Source of the DNA: Alphaproteobacteria bacterium HGW-Alphaproteobacteria-7
GTDB taxonomy: Bacteria; Pseudomonadota; Alphaproteobacteria; Sphingomonadales; Sphingomonadaceae
Direction: 5' to 3'
Length of the DNA: 64,000 nt
Assembly (NCBI GenBank): GCA_002842735.1
Contig: PHEB01000006.1
Coordinates: forward strand, 1-64,000
Part shown: piece by piece, positions 38,264 to 48,427 of the stretch
Position numbering within the stretch: position 1 is the stretch's first letter
Layout of the letters: the number at the start of each line of letters is the position of its first letter
Made by a program: the position numbers and the translations under genes
The notes under the pieces: model-generated
The model's database searches: none
What the model saw: the letters and a program-made list of their open reading frames with translations, nothing else
Told to the model about the DNA's origin: nothing

Positions 38264-41200
38264 ATGCCCTTTGCCCCATTCGTTCCCCTGCGCGTGCTCT
38301 CGTCCTTCTCGATGCTCGAAGGAGCAATCGATCCCAAGGACATTGCCAAGCTGGCAAAGGAACGCGGCTTTCCCGCCATCGCCATCTGCGACCGCAACGG
38401 GCTTTACGGGGTCATGCCCTTCGCCGCCGCGTGCAAGGCCGAAGGCGTGCAGCCGATCATCGGCGCATTGCTGGGGGTGGCGCGCGAAGGGGTGGCGGGA
38501 TCGGATGCGCGCAGCATCGATTACCTCGCGCTGCTGGCGCAGGATGATGAAGGCTATGGCAACCTGTGCCACCTGGTTTCGCAGGCCCATCTCGATCGCC
38601 CGCTGGAGCTTGACCCGCACGTTACGCTCGCCGATCTTGAAGGGCATACGGGCGGGCTGATCGCGCTGACCGGCGCAGGTGAGGGCGGGCTGACCCGGCT
38701 GCTCGCCGATGGACAGGCCGAGGCGGCGGCGCGGCTGGCCACGCAGTTGGAGGCATTGTTTCCGCAGCGGCTCTACATTGAACTCGCGCGCCACGGTGAT
38801 CCGGTGTGCGAACGGGTAGAGAGCGCACTGATCGATCTTGCCTATGCGCGCGATCTGCCGCTGGCAGCCACCAACCCCGCCAATTTCGCCGAACCGCATA
38901 TGCACAAGGCGCATGACGCGATGCTGTGCATTGCCCATTCGACCCAGATCGAAGCGGAGGATCGCCCGCGTTCCAACCCGCAGGCTTTCGTCAAATCGGC
39001 CAGCATGATGGACGAGGCCTTCGCTGACCTGCCCGAAGCGACCGCCAACACGCTGGTGATTGCGCAACGCTGCGCCTTCGCGCCGCCGTATCGCAAACCG
39101 ATCCTGCCGAGCCTTGCGGGCGACCTGTCAGGCGAAGCGCGGGCGCTGGCGGAGGATTCGCGCAAGGGGTTGGAGGCGCGATTGGCTGCCTATTCAGACC
39201 TGCTGCCCGAAGGTCGGCAGGTCTATTTCAGCCGCCTCGAATTCGAAATCGACGTGATCGTGAAAATGGGCTTTCCCGGCTATTTTCTGATCGTGGCCGA
39301 TTTCATCAAATGGGCCAAGGAACAGGGCATTCCGGTGGGGCCGGGGCGCGGGTCGGGCGCGGGTTCGGTGGTCGCTTGGGCGCTGACCATCACCGATCTT
39401 GATCCGATCCGGCTGGGGCTGCTGTTCGAACGCTTCCTCAACCCCGAACGCGTGTCGATGCCTGACTTTGATATCGATTTCTGCGAAACCCGGCGCGGCG
39501 AGGTGATCCGCTATGTGCAAGCCAAATATGGCAGCGATCACGTCGCGCAAATCATCACTTTCGGCAAGCTGAAAGCGCGCGCGGTGCTGCGCGATTGCGG
39601 GCGGATTTTGCAGATGAGCTATGGTCAGGTTGACCGGCTGTGCAAGATGATCCCCAACCACCCGACCGACCCGTGGCCGCTACCGCGTGCGCTGAACGGA
39701 GTGGCGGAGTTCAAGCGCGAATATGATAATGACAAGGAGGTAAAACGCCTCGTCGATCTCGCCATGCAATTGGAAGGGATGCCGCGCAATTCATCGACCC
39801 ACGCGGCAGGCGTGGTGATCGGGGATCGTCCCTTGGCGCAGCTGGTGCCGCTCTACCGCGATCCGCGATCGGATATGCCGGTGACGCAATTCGACATGAA
39901 ATATGTCGAATCCAGCGGGCTGGTGAAGTTCGATTTTCTCGGCCTCAAAACCCTGTCGGTGCTGCGCAAGGCGGTTGATCTGCTGGGTGAGCGCGGGATC
40001 AGCATTGATCTGGGGGCGCTGCCGCTGGATGATCCGGCGGTCTATAACCTGATGCAAACGGGCAATACCGTGGGCGTGTTCCAGCTGGAATCCGAAGGGA
40101 TGCGCCGCACGCTGAAAGCGGTGAAGCCAACCAATTTTGGCGACATCATCGCGCTTGTCTCGCTCTATCGCCCTGGCCCGATGGACAATATCCCGCTGTT
40201 CGGTCAGCGCAAGGCGGGCGCGGTGCCGATCGAATATCCGCACCCCAAGCTTGAAGGTATTCTGGCCGAAACCTACGGGATTTTCGTCTATCAGGAACAG
40301 GTGATGCAGGCCGCGCAGGTGCTGGCGGGCTATTCGCTCGGCGATGCCGACTTGCTGCGCCGCGCGATGGGCAAAAAGAACCAGTCAGAAATGGACGACC
40401 AGCGCCAGCGCTTCATCGAAGGCTGCCGCGAGGTGTCGGGCATTGAGGCCAGGCACGCCAATGATCTGTTCGATTTGATCGACAAGTTTGCCGGTTACGG
40501 TTTCAACAAATCCCACGCCGCCGCCTATGCGCTGCTGGCCTATCAGACAGGCTGGCTGAAAGCGCACTACCCGGAAGAATTCTACGCCGCGTCGATGTGT
40601 TTTGATCTGCACCAGTCGGACAAACTGAGCGTGTTTGTCGACGATGCACGGCGTTACCCGAACGGAAATGGCGGGGTTGAGGTGTTACCGCCCGATATCA
40701 ACGCGAGCCAGGCGCGCTTTACCGTTGAACAGACCGATCACGGTTACGCGGTGCGCTATGCGCTCGCTGGCATTCGCAATGTCGGTGAAAAGGCGATGGA
40801 AGCGATCGCGGCGCAGCGGCAGGCGGGCGGGGCCTTTGCCAGCATCAAAGACCTGTTCGAACGCTTGCCGCAGGGCAGCATGAACCGGCGGCAGCTGGAA
40901 GGCCTGATCTGCGCGGGCGCGTTTGACGGCCTCGAACCTGATCGCGGGCTGCTTTATGCCAATGCCGATCTGCTGATGGCGGTGGCCGATGCGGCGATGC
41001 GCGAACGATCGAGCGGGCAGGCGGCCTTGTTCGGCGGCGAGACGGCGGCGGAGGAGGATTTGCGCCTGCAACCCGCCCCTGCGTGGAGCCGGGCCGAACG
41101 CATGGCGAAGGAGCGGGAGAATTTCGGCTTCTATTTCTCCGCCCACCCGGTGCAGCAATACCGGGATGTTGCCTCGGCCAATGGTGCGCGCACCTATCAA

Positions 41201-41776
41201 AGCCTGATGGAAGCAGGCGCGCCGCCGGGCGGGCGCGGAACGGCGGTGATGGCGGCGCTGGTCGAAGGCATCACCAAGGCGCGCACCCGCAAGGGCGGCA
41301 CCTTTGTGCGCGCGGATTTTTCGGATTCGTCGGGCCAGTTTTCGGCCGCCTGTTTTGAAGAGGCGCTGGTGCCGCAGTTTGAACGCTGGGGACAGGAAGG
41401 CGAATGCCTGCTGCTGACGGTGGAGCTGGATGCGCCCAACCCTGATGAGCCGCCGCGCCTGACCGTGCGCGGCGCGCGGCCCCTTGCGGCGGTCAGCGGG
41501 GCGACGGCGATGCAGCTGACCGCCGATATCGCCAGCATTGAGGCGCTGCTCGAACTGCGGATCGAGCTCGATCTTGCGCAGGAACACCAGCGTAGCGGCA
41601 GCGGCGAAGTGGTGGTGCGCCTTGTTCTGGCGGCGGGCGGCCATGCGCAGGTGCGGCTGGGCGGCGGGTTCGGGCTGAATGGTGAACTGGCCGAGCGGCT
41701 GGCGGCGGTTGAGGGGATCGACAATGTCGCGCTGGTGCCATTGAAGGGCAAAGCGCGGCTGCGGCTGGTGGCGTGA
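38264..41776 (+). CDS. dnaE: DNA polymerase III alpha subunit DnaE
   Basis: DnaE is the replicative polymerase. The 1170-aa protein begins with a PHP domain, here probably without full metal ligands since the first HxH is replaced in VPLRVLSSFSM. The polymerase core has PVGPGRGSGAGSVVAWAL and the catalytic aspartates MPDFDIDF (near residues 401-408). The palm/fingers region includes YQEQVMQ and GYGFNKSHAAAYALLAYQT. HhH and OB-fold regions and a tau-binding C-terminus follow. Length and order are normal. The start at 38264 gives MPFAPFVPLRV, which fits the family. Confidence 0.97.
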   Translation: MPFAPFVPLRVLSSFSMLEGAIDPKDIAKLAKERGFPAIAICDRNGLYGVMPFAAACKAEGVQPIIGALLGVAREGVAGSDARSIDYLALLAQDDEGYGNLCHLVSQAHLDRPLELDPHVTLADLEGHTGGLIALTGAGEGGLTRLLADGQAEAAARLATQLEALFPQRLYIELARHGDPVCERVESALIDLAYARDLPLAATNPANFAEPHMHKAHDAMLCIAHSTQIEAEDRPRSNPQAFVKSASMMDEAFADLPEATANTLVIAQRCAFAPPYRKPILPSLAGDLSGEARALAEDSRKGLEARLAAYSDLLPEGRQVYFSRLEFEIDVIVKMGFPGYFLIVADFIKWAKEQGIPVGPGRGSGAGSVVAWALTITDLDPIRLGLLFERFLNPERVSMPDFDIDFCETRRGEVIRYVQAKYGSDHVAQIITFGKLKARAVLRDCGRILQMSYGQVDRLCKMIPNHPTDPWPLPRALNGVAEFKREYDNDKEVKRLVDLAMQLEGMPRNSSTHAAGVVIGDRPLAQLVPLYRDPRSDMPVTQFDMKYVESSGLVKFDFLGLKTLSVLRKAVDLLGERGISIDLGALPLDDPAVYNLMQTGNTVGVFQLESEGMRRTLKAVKPTNFGDIIALVSLYRPGPMDNIPLFGQRKAGAVPIEYPHPKLEGILAETYGIFVYQEQVMQAAQVLAGYSLGDADLLRRAMGKKNQSEMDDQRQRFIEGCREVSGIEARHANDLFDLIDKFAGYGFNKSHAAAYALLAYQTGWLKAHYPEEFYAASMCFDLHQSDKLSVFVDDARRYPNGNGGVEVLPPDINASQARFTVEQTDHGYAVRYALAGIRNVGEKAMEAIAAQRQAGGAFASIKDLFERLPQGSMNRRQLEGLICAGAFDGLEPDRGLLYANADLLMAVADAAMRERSSGQAALFGGETAAEEDLRLQPAPAWSRAERMAKERENFGFYFSAHPVQQYRDVASANGARTYQSLMEAGAPPGGRGTAVMAALVEGITKARTRKGGTFVRADFSDSSGQFSAACFEEALVPQFERWGQEGECLLLTVELDAPNPDEPPRLTVRGARPLAAVSGATAMQLTADIASIEALLELRIELDLAQEHQRSGSGEVVVRLVLAAGGHAQVRLGGGFGLNGELAERLAAVEGIDNVALVPLKGKARLRLVA

Positions 41777-41897
41777 ATCCCGCGCACATCGCACGGTCGG
41801 GAGCGCAAACTGCTCGCCACAAGCGCGATGGCGGCGTTGGATGATTGCCAAGCCGTCCAGCGATGGGCATTGAATGGCCATGATTCACCAAATTTGA

Positions 41898-41911
41898 CGC
41901 AATAAATTGCG
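41898..41911. promoter_or_regulatory. Palindrome CGCAAT-AA-ATTGCG upstream of the acyl-CoA synthetase
   Basis: This perfect 6-bp inverted repeat lies 22 bases before the ATG at 41934 and overlaps TTGACG (41894-41899), a possible -35 box. The size suits a TetR-type operator, as for many fatty-acid genes, but no regulator gene is nearby. Confidence 0.35.
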
Positions 41912-41933
41912 CTATTGAGGGAGAGATACAGCG

Positions 41934-43544
41934 ATGGCCGGATCAAGGCTTGGGGCAATGCAGGACTGGACGATGCGGGTGACGGCGGTGATCGATCACG
42001 CCGCCCGTGAAGCGCCGACGCGCGAAATCGTTACCCACTGGGCCGACGGCAGCGTCACCCGCACCGATTGGGCCGGTATCCGCCGCGATGCGTTGAAGAT
42101 GGCGCAGGCGTTGCAGGCGCTTGGCCTCAAACCGGGCGACAAGGTCGCGAGCCTCGCCATGAACCATGCGCGCCATCTGGTCAGCTGGTATGGCGTCGCA
42201 GGCATGGGCGGGGTGCTGCACACGGTGAACCCGCGGCTGTTTGACGATCAGCTCGAATATATCGTCAACCACGCCGAAGACCGTGTGCTGTGTTACGATG
42301 CGGCCTTCCAGCCGATTGTTGACCGGATGAAATCGCGCTGGCCGATGGTTGAACATTACATATGCTACGATAGCGGCGATCACGCCCCGGCGTTTGAGGA
42401 TTGGATCGGGGCGCAGGATGGCGACTTCGAATGGGTTAGCGGGGCGGAAAGCGATCCCTGTATGATCTGCTACACCTCCGGCACCACCGGCAATCCCAAG
42501 GGCGTGCAATACGAACACCGCTCCACCCTGATGCACGCCATGGCCGGGCTGCAACCATCGGCGTTCAACTTCTCCAGTGCCTCGGTAATGCTGCCCGTGG
42601 TGCCGATGTTCCACGCGGCTAGCTGGGGCCTGCCCTATGCGGGCGCGATGGCGGGGATCAAGTTCGTGTTTTCGGCGGTCAATGATCCCGCCGTGCTGCA
42701 CGAACTGATGCTGCGCGAAGGCGTGACCGATTCTGCGGGCGTGCCGACGGTGTGGCTGGCGCACTTTCAGTATTGCGATGCCAATGGCCTCGACCTGCCG
42801 CCGTTGAAGGCCGCCACCATCGGCGGATCAGCCGCGCCGAAGTTCATGATCGAACGATTGCTGAAAAACGGCACCCGCGTGCAGCACGCCTGGGGGATGA
42901 CCGAAACCAGCCCGATCGGCACGGTGGGCGGGCCGACCTGGGATTGGGACAGCCTGACCCTTGAACAAAGGATCGAAAAGATCGCGATGCAGGGGCGCCC
43001 GATTTTCGGGGTGCAATTGCGTACCGTCGATCTCGACGACATGACGACAGAGCTGCCACGCGATGGCCAGACCAGCGGCGCGCTGCAAATTCGTGGGCCG
43101 TGGATCATCAAACGTTACTTCAAGGCGGAGAAGGACGCGGTTGGCGATGATGGCTGGTTCGATACCGGCGATGTCGGCATCCTGCACCCCGATGGCACCC
43201 TGCAACTGACCGACCGCACCAAGGACGTTATCAAATCGGGCGGCGAATGGATCAGCTCGGTCGAGCTGGAAAATGCCGCTTGCGGGCACCCGGCGGTGGC
43301 TGAGGCTGCGTGCATCGGCATCACTCACCCCAAGTGGGATGAGCGTCCGGTGCTGTTCGTGGTCAGGAAGGCTGGCGCGGACGTCACCGGCGGGGAGATC
43401 ATCGAGCATCTGAAGCCGATTGTCGCCAAGTGGTGGCTGCCCGACGCGGTCGAATTCGTCGATGACATCCCGCACACCGCGACCGGCAAGATTTCAAAGA
43501 AAGACCTGCGCGACCGATTTTGCGATTACAAACTGGAGGCGTGA
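41934..43544 (+). CDS. Fatty-acid (medium/long-chain) acyl-CoA synthetase
   Basis: The 536-aa AMP-forming ligase has the P-loop motif [11 protein letters not shown] near residues 180-190, the adenylate motif AWGMTE, then [10 protein letters not shown] and [14 protein letters not shown]. The catalytic lysine lies in the terminal [10 protein letters not shown]. It resembles alkane/fatty-acid utilisation ligases of about 540 residues. GAGGGAGA eight bases upstream fixes the ATG at 41934. A palindrome at 41898 may be its operator. The DUF1330-like gene starts four bases after its stop. Confidence 0.92.
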   Translation: MAGSRLGAMQDWTMRVTAVIDHAAREAPTREIVTHWADGSVTRTDWAGIRRDALKMAQALQALGLKPGDKVASLAMNHARHLVSWYGVAGMGGVLHTVNPRLFDDQLEYIVNHAEDRVLCYDAAFQPIVDRMKSRWPMVEHYICYDSGDHAPAFEDWIGAQDGDFEWVSGAESDPCMICYTSGTTGNPKGVQYEHRSTLMHAMAGLQPSAFNFSSASVMLPVVPMFHAASWGLPYAGAMAGIKFVFSAVNDPAVLHELMLREGVTDSAGVPTVWLAHFQYCDANGLDLPPLKAATIGGSAAPKFMIERLLKNGTRVQHAWGMTETSPIGTVGGPTWDWDSLTLEQRIEKIAMQGRPIFGVQLRTVDLDDMTTELPRDGQTSGALQIRGPWIIKRYFKAEKDAVGDDGWFDTGDVGILHPDGTLQLTDRTKDVIKSGGEWISSVELENAACGHPAVAEAACIGITHPKWDERPVLFVVRKAGADVTGGEIIEHLKPIVAKWWLPDAVEFVDDIPHTATGKISKKDLRDRFCDYKLEA

Positions 43545-43548
43545 GCCG

Positions 43549-43986
43549 ATGACAAACCGAACCTATATTGACCCATCACCCGCCAATTTTGCCGCATTCA
43601 AGGATCTGCCGCGTGATGAGCCGATTGCGATGCTCAACCTGCTGCTTTACCGCGACCATGCCGAATATCCGGAAGGCCACGAACACGCGGGCAAGGGCTG
43701 GAGCGGACGGCGCGCCTATCAGGAATACGGCAAAACCAGCGGCCCGATCTTTGCCCGCGTCGGCGGTACCATCGTGTGGCGCGGCACGTTCCAGGCGATG
43801 GTGACTGGCCCGGATGACCGCGTCTGGCACGATGGGTTCATCGCGCAATACGCCAATGCGGGCGCGTTTTTCGACATGATCAAAGACCCGGATTACCAGC
43901 TGGCTGTGGCGAACCGTACCGCTGCGCTGGCAGACAGCCGCCTGATCCGCTTTGCACCGGGCAAGGTGGGTGAGGCGTTTGGGTGA
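43549..43986 (+). CDS. DUF1330-like small protein
   Basis: The 145-aa cytoplasmic protein looks like a dimeric alpha/beta-barrel of the DUF1330 type: PIAMLNLLLYR as first strand, a helix with YQEYGKTSGPIFARVGGTIVWRG, and HDGFIAQYANAGAFFDMIKDPDYQ near the end. Family members have no firmly known activity. The ORF is open further upstream in the preceding gene, but the ATG at 43549, just after the ligase stop, fits the family N-terminus. It is likely co-transcribed with the acyl-CoA synthetase. Confidence 0.83.
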   Translation: MTNRTYIDPSPANFAAFKDLPRDEPIAMLNLLLYRDHAEYPEGHEHAGKGWSGRRAYQEYGKTSGPIFARVGGTIVWRGTFQAMVTGPDDRVWHDGFIAQYANAGAFFDMIKDPDYQLAVANRTAALADSRLIRFAPGKVGEAFG

Positions 43987-44078
43987 GAGGCAGGCGTTAA
44001 CCCTTCGCGCTGCCTAATCCGCCCCAGCCCAACCCGTCATCCTAGCGAAAGCTGGGTTCTCGCCCGTAAACCGCGCCA
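43987..44078. repeat. Convergent gap with a short repeat fragment
   Basis: Around 44023-44058, CCCAGC and GCTGGG arms flank GTCATCCTAGCGAAA, a fragment of a palindromic repeat type (CATCCCAGCGAAAGCTGGG) that is common in related genomes. It may help terminate the two convergent genes. Confidence 0.45.
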
Positions 44079-45833
44079 TTACCGTTCCAGCAGGGCAGAC
44101 CGCACCGCTTGCGCTTGCGGAAATTCCGGCCAGCGACCCTGCGCCAGCGCGCGGCGGCTGGGGGATGGCGCTCCGGCAGCGCGTTCATACATCCAGTAAT
44201 TGCGCATCACGATCGCGACATAGCCGCGCGTTTCCCAATAGGGGATCGATTCCATCCACAACAGCGGATCGTTCTGGTCGTTGATCTCGGAATTCCAGCG
44301 CGCCACCGGGGTCAGGCCGGCATTATAGGCGGCCATGATCTTGGGCAGTGTTCCGCCGGTTGCAGGCGAATCGCGCAGCATTTCAAGATTGCGCTGGCCG
44401 AATGCGAGGTTCACTTCGGGATCGTCGAGATTGACGTAGGACGCGCTCATATTGAGGCGCGGTGCGTGTTGGCGCACGGTGATCGGGGTGATCTGCATCA
44501 ACCCGCGCGCATTGGCGGGGCTGACCGCAGTGGCGCGGAAATTGGATTCCTGCAGCGCGTGGGCAAAGGCGAGCGAGGGATCGACCTGCCAGCCATCCAC
44601 CGGCTGCCAGCGCGCCACCGGGAACCGCAGCGATGGATCGCTGCGGGTGCCGTAAGGCGCGTTGTGCGCCATGAACAATTGCGTGGCGGGCATCCCCAAT
44701 TCGCGCGCCAGCCGCGACAATGCGGCAAACTGGCTGGCGGGGCCGATCCGCGCTTCTTGGCGCAGCACCTCATCGGCGAGCGCGGGGCGGCCAATCTCGG
44801 CCAGCGCCACCGCCACGCGGACATTGCTACGGCGGGCCAGCTGTTCCCAATCGGTGCGCCCGAATGTCTGCGGCGGAGCATGGGCGGGCAGTTCGATGCC
44901 AAGCTGATCGGCGGCGAGCATCCCGTAGAGCGTTTCGTCCATCTGCGCGGCCGCGGAAAGGTGCTGCTGCGCCTGTCCCGGTTCGCGGCAGCGCACAGCT
45001 GCGCGGTGCGCCCAGTAATGGCCTGCAGCGGCGAGTTCGACATTCGAAGCGCGCGATGCGGTGCGGGAAAATGCGTCCCCGGCCAGCGAGCAATGGCCCA
45101 ACCGCCACGCGGCCAGCCCTTCGACCCATGCGCCTTCAGCCACCCATTCACCCGAACCTTCGGCAACGGTGCGCGCCAGTTCGAGCGCGGCAGCGTCATC
45201 ATTCTCGATATAATGGCTCCACGCCACGCGCTGGCGCCATTCGGCGCGAGCATCGCTGGAGAGTTGCCAATCCGTTTCGGCCAGCAGGCGTTGGGCTTCG
45301 GCGGGATTGTCAGCCTTGATCGCTTCAAGGATCGCCGTTGCGGTCGCGGCGGTCATCGTGCCATCGTTCACAGTGCGCGGCAGGATCCGCTTTGGCGCAT
45401 AGGGCTGGCGGGCGAAGCCTTGTTCGGGAGGAAGCGCGGGCAGGTATTCGACTCCGCGCTTGGCCCCCATCCGCCCCAACTGCTCAGCCTGCGGCAGATC
45501 GACTCCGGCGGTGAACCAATCAGCGATCTGTTCGGGCGTAATTTTGGGACTATTGGCGTGAGTGTAATATTCGGCGCGCGCGACCTGCATCAGAATGCCA
45601 TCGGGGCGTTGTGCCAGCAGTTCTTCAACCACGCTCCATTGCTGGGCATCAATCGCTGCGAACAACTGGCGGAAATGCGCGCGTTCTTCCTGCCCAAGCA
45701 CCGCTGGAAGCGCGCTTTCGCCGCGCGTCTGATTGCCCCATTGCGCGACAAGGCTGCCCGATTGCGCCTGTGCGGCGACCGGCAGGGCCAGCCCCGCCAA
45801 GGCAATTGCCGCAAATCCGGCGCGCTTGCGCAT
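44079..45833 (-). CDS. Soluble lytic murein transglycosylase Slt
   Basis: This periplasmic enzyme cleaves peptidoglycan glycan strands. The 584-aa product has a signal peptide (GFAAIALAGLALPVAAQAQ), a long helical superhelix of roughly 350 residues and a C-terminal SLT domain. Domain motifs are the catalytic glutamate in ALQESNF, ARGLMQITPITV, and the substrate-binding MAAYNAG. The ATG at 45833 shares a base with the stop of the upstream gene (TAATG); ATGs at 45851 and 45860 are also possible. Confidence 0.92.
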   Translation of the reverse strand: MRKRAGFAAIALAGLALPVAAQAQSGSLVAQWGNQTRGESALPAVLGQEERAHFRQLFAAIDAQQWSVVEELLAQRPDGILMQVARAEYYTHANSPKITPEQIADWFTAGVDLPQAEQLGRMGAKRGVEYLPALPPEQGFARQPYAPKRILPRTVNDGTMTAATATAILEAIKADNPAEAQRLLAETDWQLSSDARAEWRQRVAWSHYIENDDAAALELARTVAEGSGEWVAEGAWVEGLAAWRLGHCSLAGDAFSRTASRASNVELAAAGHYWAHRAAVRCREPGQAQQHLSAAAQMDETLYGMLAADQLGIELPAHAPPQTFGRTDWEQLARRSNVRVAVALAEIGRPALADEVLRQEARIGPASQFAALSRLARELGMPATQLFMAHNAPYGTRSDPSLRFPVARWQPVDGWQVDPSLAFAHALQESNFRATAVSPANARGLMQITPITVRQHAPRLNMSASYVNLDDPEVNLAFGQRNLEMLRDSPATGGTLPKIMAAYNAGLTPVARWNSEINDQNDPLLWMESIPYWETRGYVAIVMRNYWMYERAAGAPSPSRRALAQGRWPEFPQAQAVRSALLER

Positions 45834-46645
45834 TAGTTTGAGGCTGACCATTCCATCCATCTCTTCCAGAAGCGGGCTTTGAGCCGGGGCATATCCATCA
45901 TGGCATCAAGCGTTTCGCTGACCATGACCGGCGTGTTAACCACAGTCTGGTTGATCTCACGTAAAATGTTGTCCTTAACAGGTGGTAACAAAGTGCCGAG
46001 CCCGGTGCCCAGCACCAGCAAGCGTTGCGGCGCGGCGCGCGCAATGTGATGCGCCAGCACCGCGTCCATCCCGCCAGCGGCCAAGGTGGCCAGATCGGCC
46101 ATCGGGGTGTGGCAGGGCAAGGCAGAGGCAATGTAAGTCGCGCTGTCATCCAGCCCCATCGCGGCCAGAATATTCGCCAGCAAGCGGCCCTGCGGCCCTT
46201 GCAGCAGCACGTCGCGGTCGTGTTCCTCGGGCTGCGGCACCAACACCATCAACGCGGCGCCGGAATCGCCGCGCGGCGCAATCCGGGGATAAAGCCCGCC
46301 GGTGTCGAGTTCGGGCGATTCCAGCCACCATTGGCGAAACGCAGCCAGATCAGCGGGCGGAGAATCGCCCAGCAGGTTGCGACGGGGTGATGCCGGGGCG
46401 GTGGGTTGCGGCACTGCGACGGGCGCGGTGCGGTTCGATGCCGGGTTGCTCTGTTGCCCCGTTGAGGATGCGGCACCGCTGGCCCCGATGCGGCCCGCTC
46501 CATCCGGCTGTGCCTGAGTCTCTGGTGCCGCATCAGCCAACCACGCCGTAGCGTCATCGGCAAAGTCACAGTCCACCCCAGCCGACCGCCACCAAGCGAG
46601 CGCCGCTGCGAATTCACGGGCGAGGGAGGGGTCTGATCGGGTCAT
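45833..46645 (-). CDS. Uracil-DNA-glycosylase-superfamily-like protein, probably degenerate
   Basis: The 270-aa protein has a variable, Ala/Pro/Ser-rich N-terminal region (to about residue 100), then a domain with the family-4 UDG outline: GRLLANILAAMGL, YIASALPCHTP, LLVLGTGLGTLLPP and a final helix LKARFWKRWMEW. The four iron-sulfur cysteines of family 4 are absent (only two Cys in total). The first motif, normally GExPG, reads VPQPEEHDR, and the HPS motif is also missing. It is therefore likely inactive on uracil or has another role. The ATG at 46645 is chosen over a TTG at 46675. It is coupled to slt downstream. Confidence 0.7.
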   Translation of the reverse strand: MTRSDPSLAREFAAALAWWRSAGVDCDFADDATAWLADAAPETQAQPDGAGRIGASGAASSTGQQSNPASNRTAPVAVPQPTAPASPRRNLLGDSPPADLAAFRQWWLESPELDTGGLYPRIAPRGDSGAALMVLVPQPEEHDRDVLLQGPQGRLLANILAAMGLDDSATYIASALPCHTPMADLATLAAGGMDAVLAHHIARAAPQRLLVLGTGLGTLLPPVKDNILREINQTVVNTPVMVSETLDAMMDMPRLKARFWKRWMEWSASN

Positions 46646-46759
46646 GCTATTCAAGGCAGGTCTTGACTGTCTCAAACCCAGTTAGCAAGTGGACAGACAG
46701 AGCAATTCGTCGGAATGTGCGGCGAGCGCGCCCAAAGCATCAGCAGACAGGAAAGCCCC

Positions 46760-48409
46760 ATGACGACACGTGAATCAATGCCCTGCGATGTCGTGATCGT
46801 CGGCGGCGGTCCGGCGGGGCTGGCAGCCGCGATACGGCTCAAGCAGATCAACGCCGAGCTTGAAGTGATCGTGCTGGAAAAGGGCTCCGAAATCGGGGCG
46901 CATATCCTGTCGGGCGCGGTGGTCGATCCCAAGGCTTTGGACGAATTGCTGCCTGATTGGCGCGAGATGGGCTGTCCGATGGCAGAAACCCCGGTAACAG
47001 ATAACTGGCACTGGGTGCTGTCGAAAACCGGCAAAACCTCAATGCCCCACGCAATCATGCCGCCGTTGATGAGCAATCATGGCTGCTACACCGGATCGCT
47101 CGGCAGTCTCACCCGCTGGCTGGCCGAGCAGGCCGAAGGGTTGGGGGTGATGGTGTTCCCCGGCTTCCCCGCCGCTGATGTCATCATCGACGATGAAGGC
47201 CGCGTCGGCGGCGTCATCACGCAGGACATGGGGGTGGCCGCTGATGGCAGCCACAAAGGTGACTACACCCCCGGCATGGAAATCCACGCCAAATATACGC
47301 TATTTGCCGAAGGCGCGCGGGGGCACCTGACCAAGCGGATGAAGGCGAAGTATGACCTTGAGGCGAACTGCCAGCCGCAGGTTTACGGCCTTGGCATCAA
47401 GGAATTGTGGGACATTGATCCTGCCAAACACAATCCCGGCCGCGTGATCCACACTCAAGGCTGGCCGCTGACCGAAAGCGACAGCTGGGGCGGGGGCTTC
47501 CTTTACCATCAGGCGAATGGACAGGTCGCTTTGGGCTTTGTGACAGCGCTCGATTACAAGAACCCCTGGGTCTCACCCTATCAGGAGTTCCAGCGCTGGA
47601 AACAGCACCCGGCGATCCGCGAATATCTCGAAGGCGGCAAGCGCGTGTCTTACGGTGCGCGGGCGATTAACGAGGGCGGCTGGCAATCGGTGCCGAAACT
47701 CGCGTTTCCCGGCGGGGCGTTGATCGGCTGCGCGGCGGGCTTTGTTAATGTCCCCCGCATCAAGGGCAGCCACACAGCGATGAAGAGCGGGATGTTGGCG
47801 GCGGAAAGCATCGCTGCGGCGATTGCGGCGGGGCATGAGAAAACCGAGCTTCCTGATTACGACGCGGCGGTGCGGTCAAGCTGGATCGCGGACGAGCTCA
47901 AGAAAGTGCAGAACGCGCAGCCCGCCGTTGCCAAATATGGCGGCGATATCGGCACGATGCTGGCGGGTGTTGATATGTGGATGCGCACGCTCAAGATCGG
48001 CCTGCCGATTTCGATGAAGCACAAGCCGGATTACACCTATACTGGCCGCGCCGATCTTTACCCCAAGATCGACTATCCTAAGCCCGATGGCGTGATCAGC
48101 TTCGACCGCCTCACCAACGTCGCCTACAGCTACACCAACCATGCCGAGGATCAGCCGGTGCACCTGCAGGTGAGCGACCTCGGCTTGCAGAAGGATAGCG
48201 AGCTGGCGGTGTTCGGCGGGCCTTCGGCGCGATACTGCCCTGCGGGGGTCTACGAATGGCTGACCGACGAGAAGACCGGCGAGCCCAAGTTCCAGATCAA
48301 CTCGCAAAACTGCGTCCACTGCAAGACCTGCGACATCAAGGACCCCAACCAGAACATCAACTGGGTCACGCCCGAAGGTGGCGGCGGGCCGAACTATCCG
48401 AATATGTGA
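46760..48409 (+). CDS. Electron transfer flavoprotein-ubiquinone oxidoreductase
   Basis: ETF-QO passes electrons from fatty-acid and amino-acid dehydrogenases, via ETF, to ubiquinone. The 549-aa protein has the FAD motif VVIVGGGPAGLAAAIRL near the N-terminus, a central ubiquinone-binding/membrane-associated region, and a C-terminal 4Fe-4S ferredoxin domain with CPAGVYEW and NCVHCKTCDIKDP. It is anchored at the inner membrane. ATG at 46760 with AGGAAA upstream is preferred over the in-frame ATG at 46715. A dispersed repeat follows the stop. It works with acyl-CoA oxidation, as does the ligase at 41934. Confidence 0.95.
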   Translation: MTTRESMPCDVVIVGGGPAGLAAAIRLKQINAELEVIVLEKGSEIGAHILSGAVVDPKALDELLPDWREMGCPMAETPVTDNWHWVLSKTGKTSMPHAIMPPLMSNHGCYTGSLGSLTRWLAEQAEGLGVMVFPGFPAADVIIDDEGRVGGVITQDMGVAADGSHKGDYTPGMEIHAKYTLFAEGARGHLTKRMKAKYDLEANCQPQVYGLGIKELWDIDPAKHNPGRVIHTQGWPLTESDSWGGGFLYHQANGQVALGFVTALDYKNPWVSPYQEFQRWKQHPAIREYLEGGKRVSYGARAINEGGWQSVPKLAFPGGALIGCAAGFVNVPRIKGSHTAMKSGMLAAESIAAAIAAGHEKTELPDYDAAVRSSWIADELKKVQNAQPAVAKYGGDIGTMLAGVDMWMRTLKIGLPISMKHKPDYTYTGRADLYPKIDYPKPDGVISFDRLTNVAYSYTNHAEDQPVHLQVSDLGLQKDSELAVFGGPSARYCPAGVYEWLTDEKTGEPKFQINSQNCVHCKTCDIKDPNQNINWVTPEGGGGPNYPNM

Positions 48410-48427
48410 GGTCGACACGCCAATCCT

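Noticed and set aside
44109-45836. 575-codon open frame on the plus strand over slt
   Set aside because: It is the mirror of a transglycosylase gene with signal peptide and catalytic motifs; its composition (Arg/Gly/Ala-rich) is typical of shadow frames.
46628-46647. Two 11-bp-spaced GGGTC units resembling the parS-adjacent array
   Set aside because: Only two units are present, they lie in coding sequence (start of the UDG-like gene), and there is no parS motif nearby; chance is enough.
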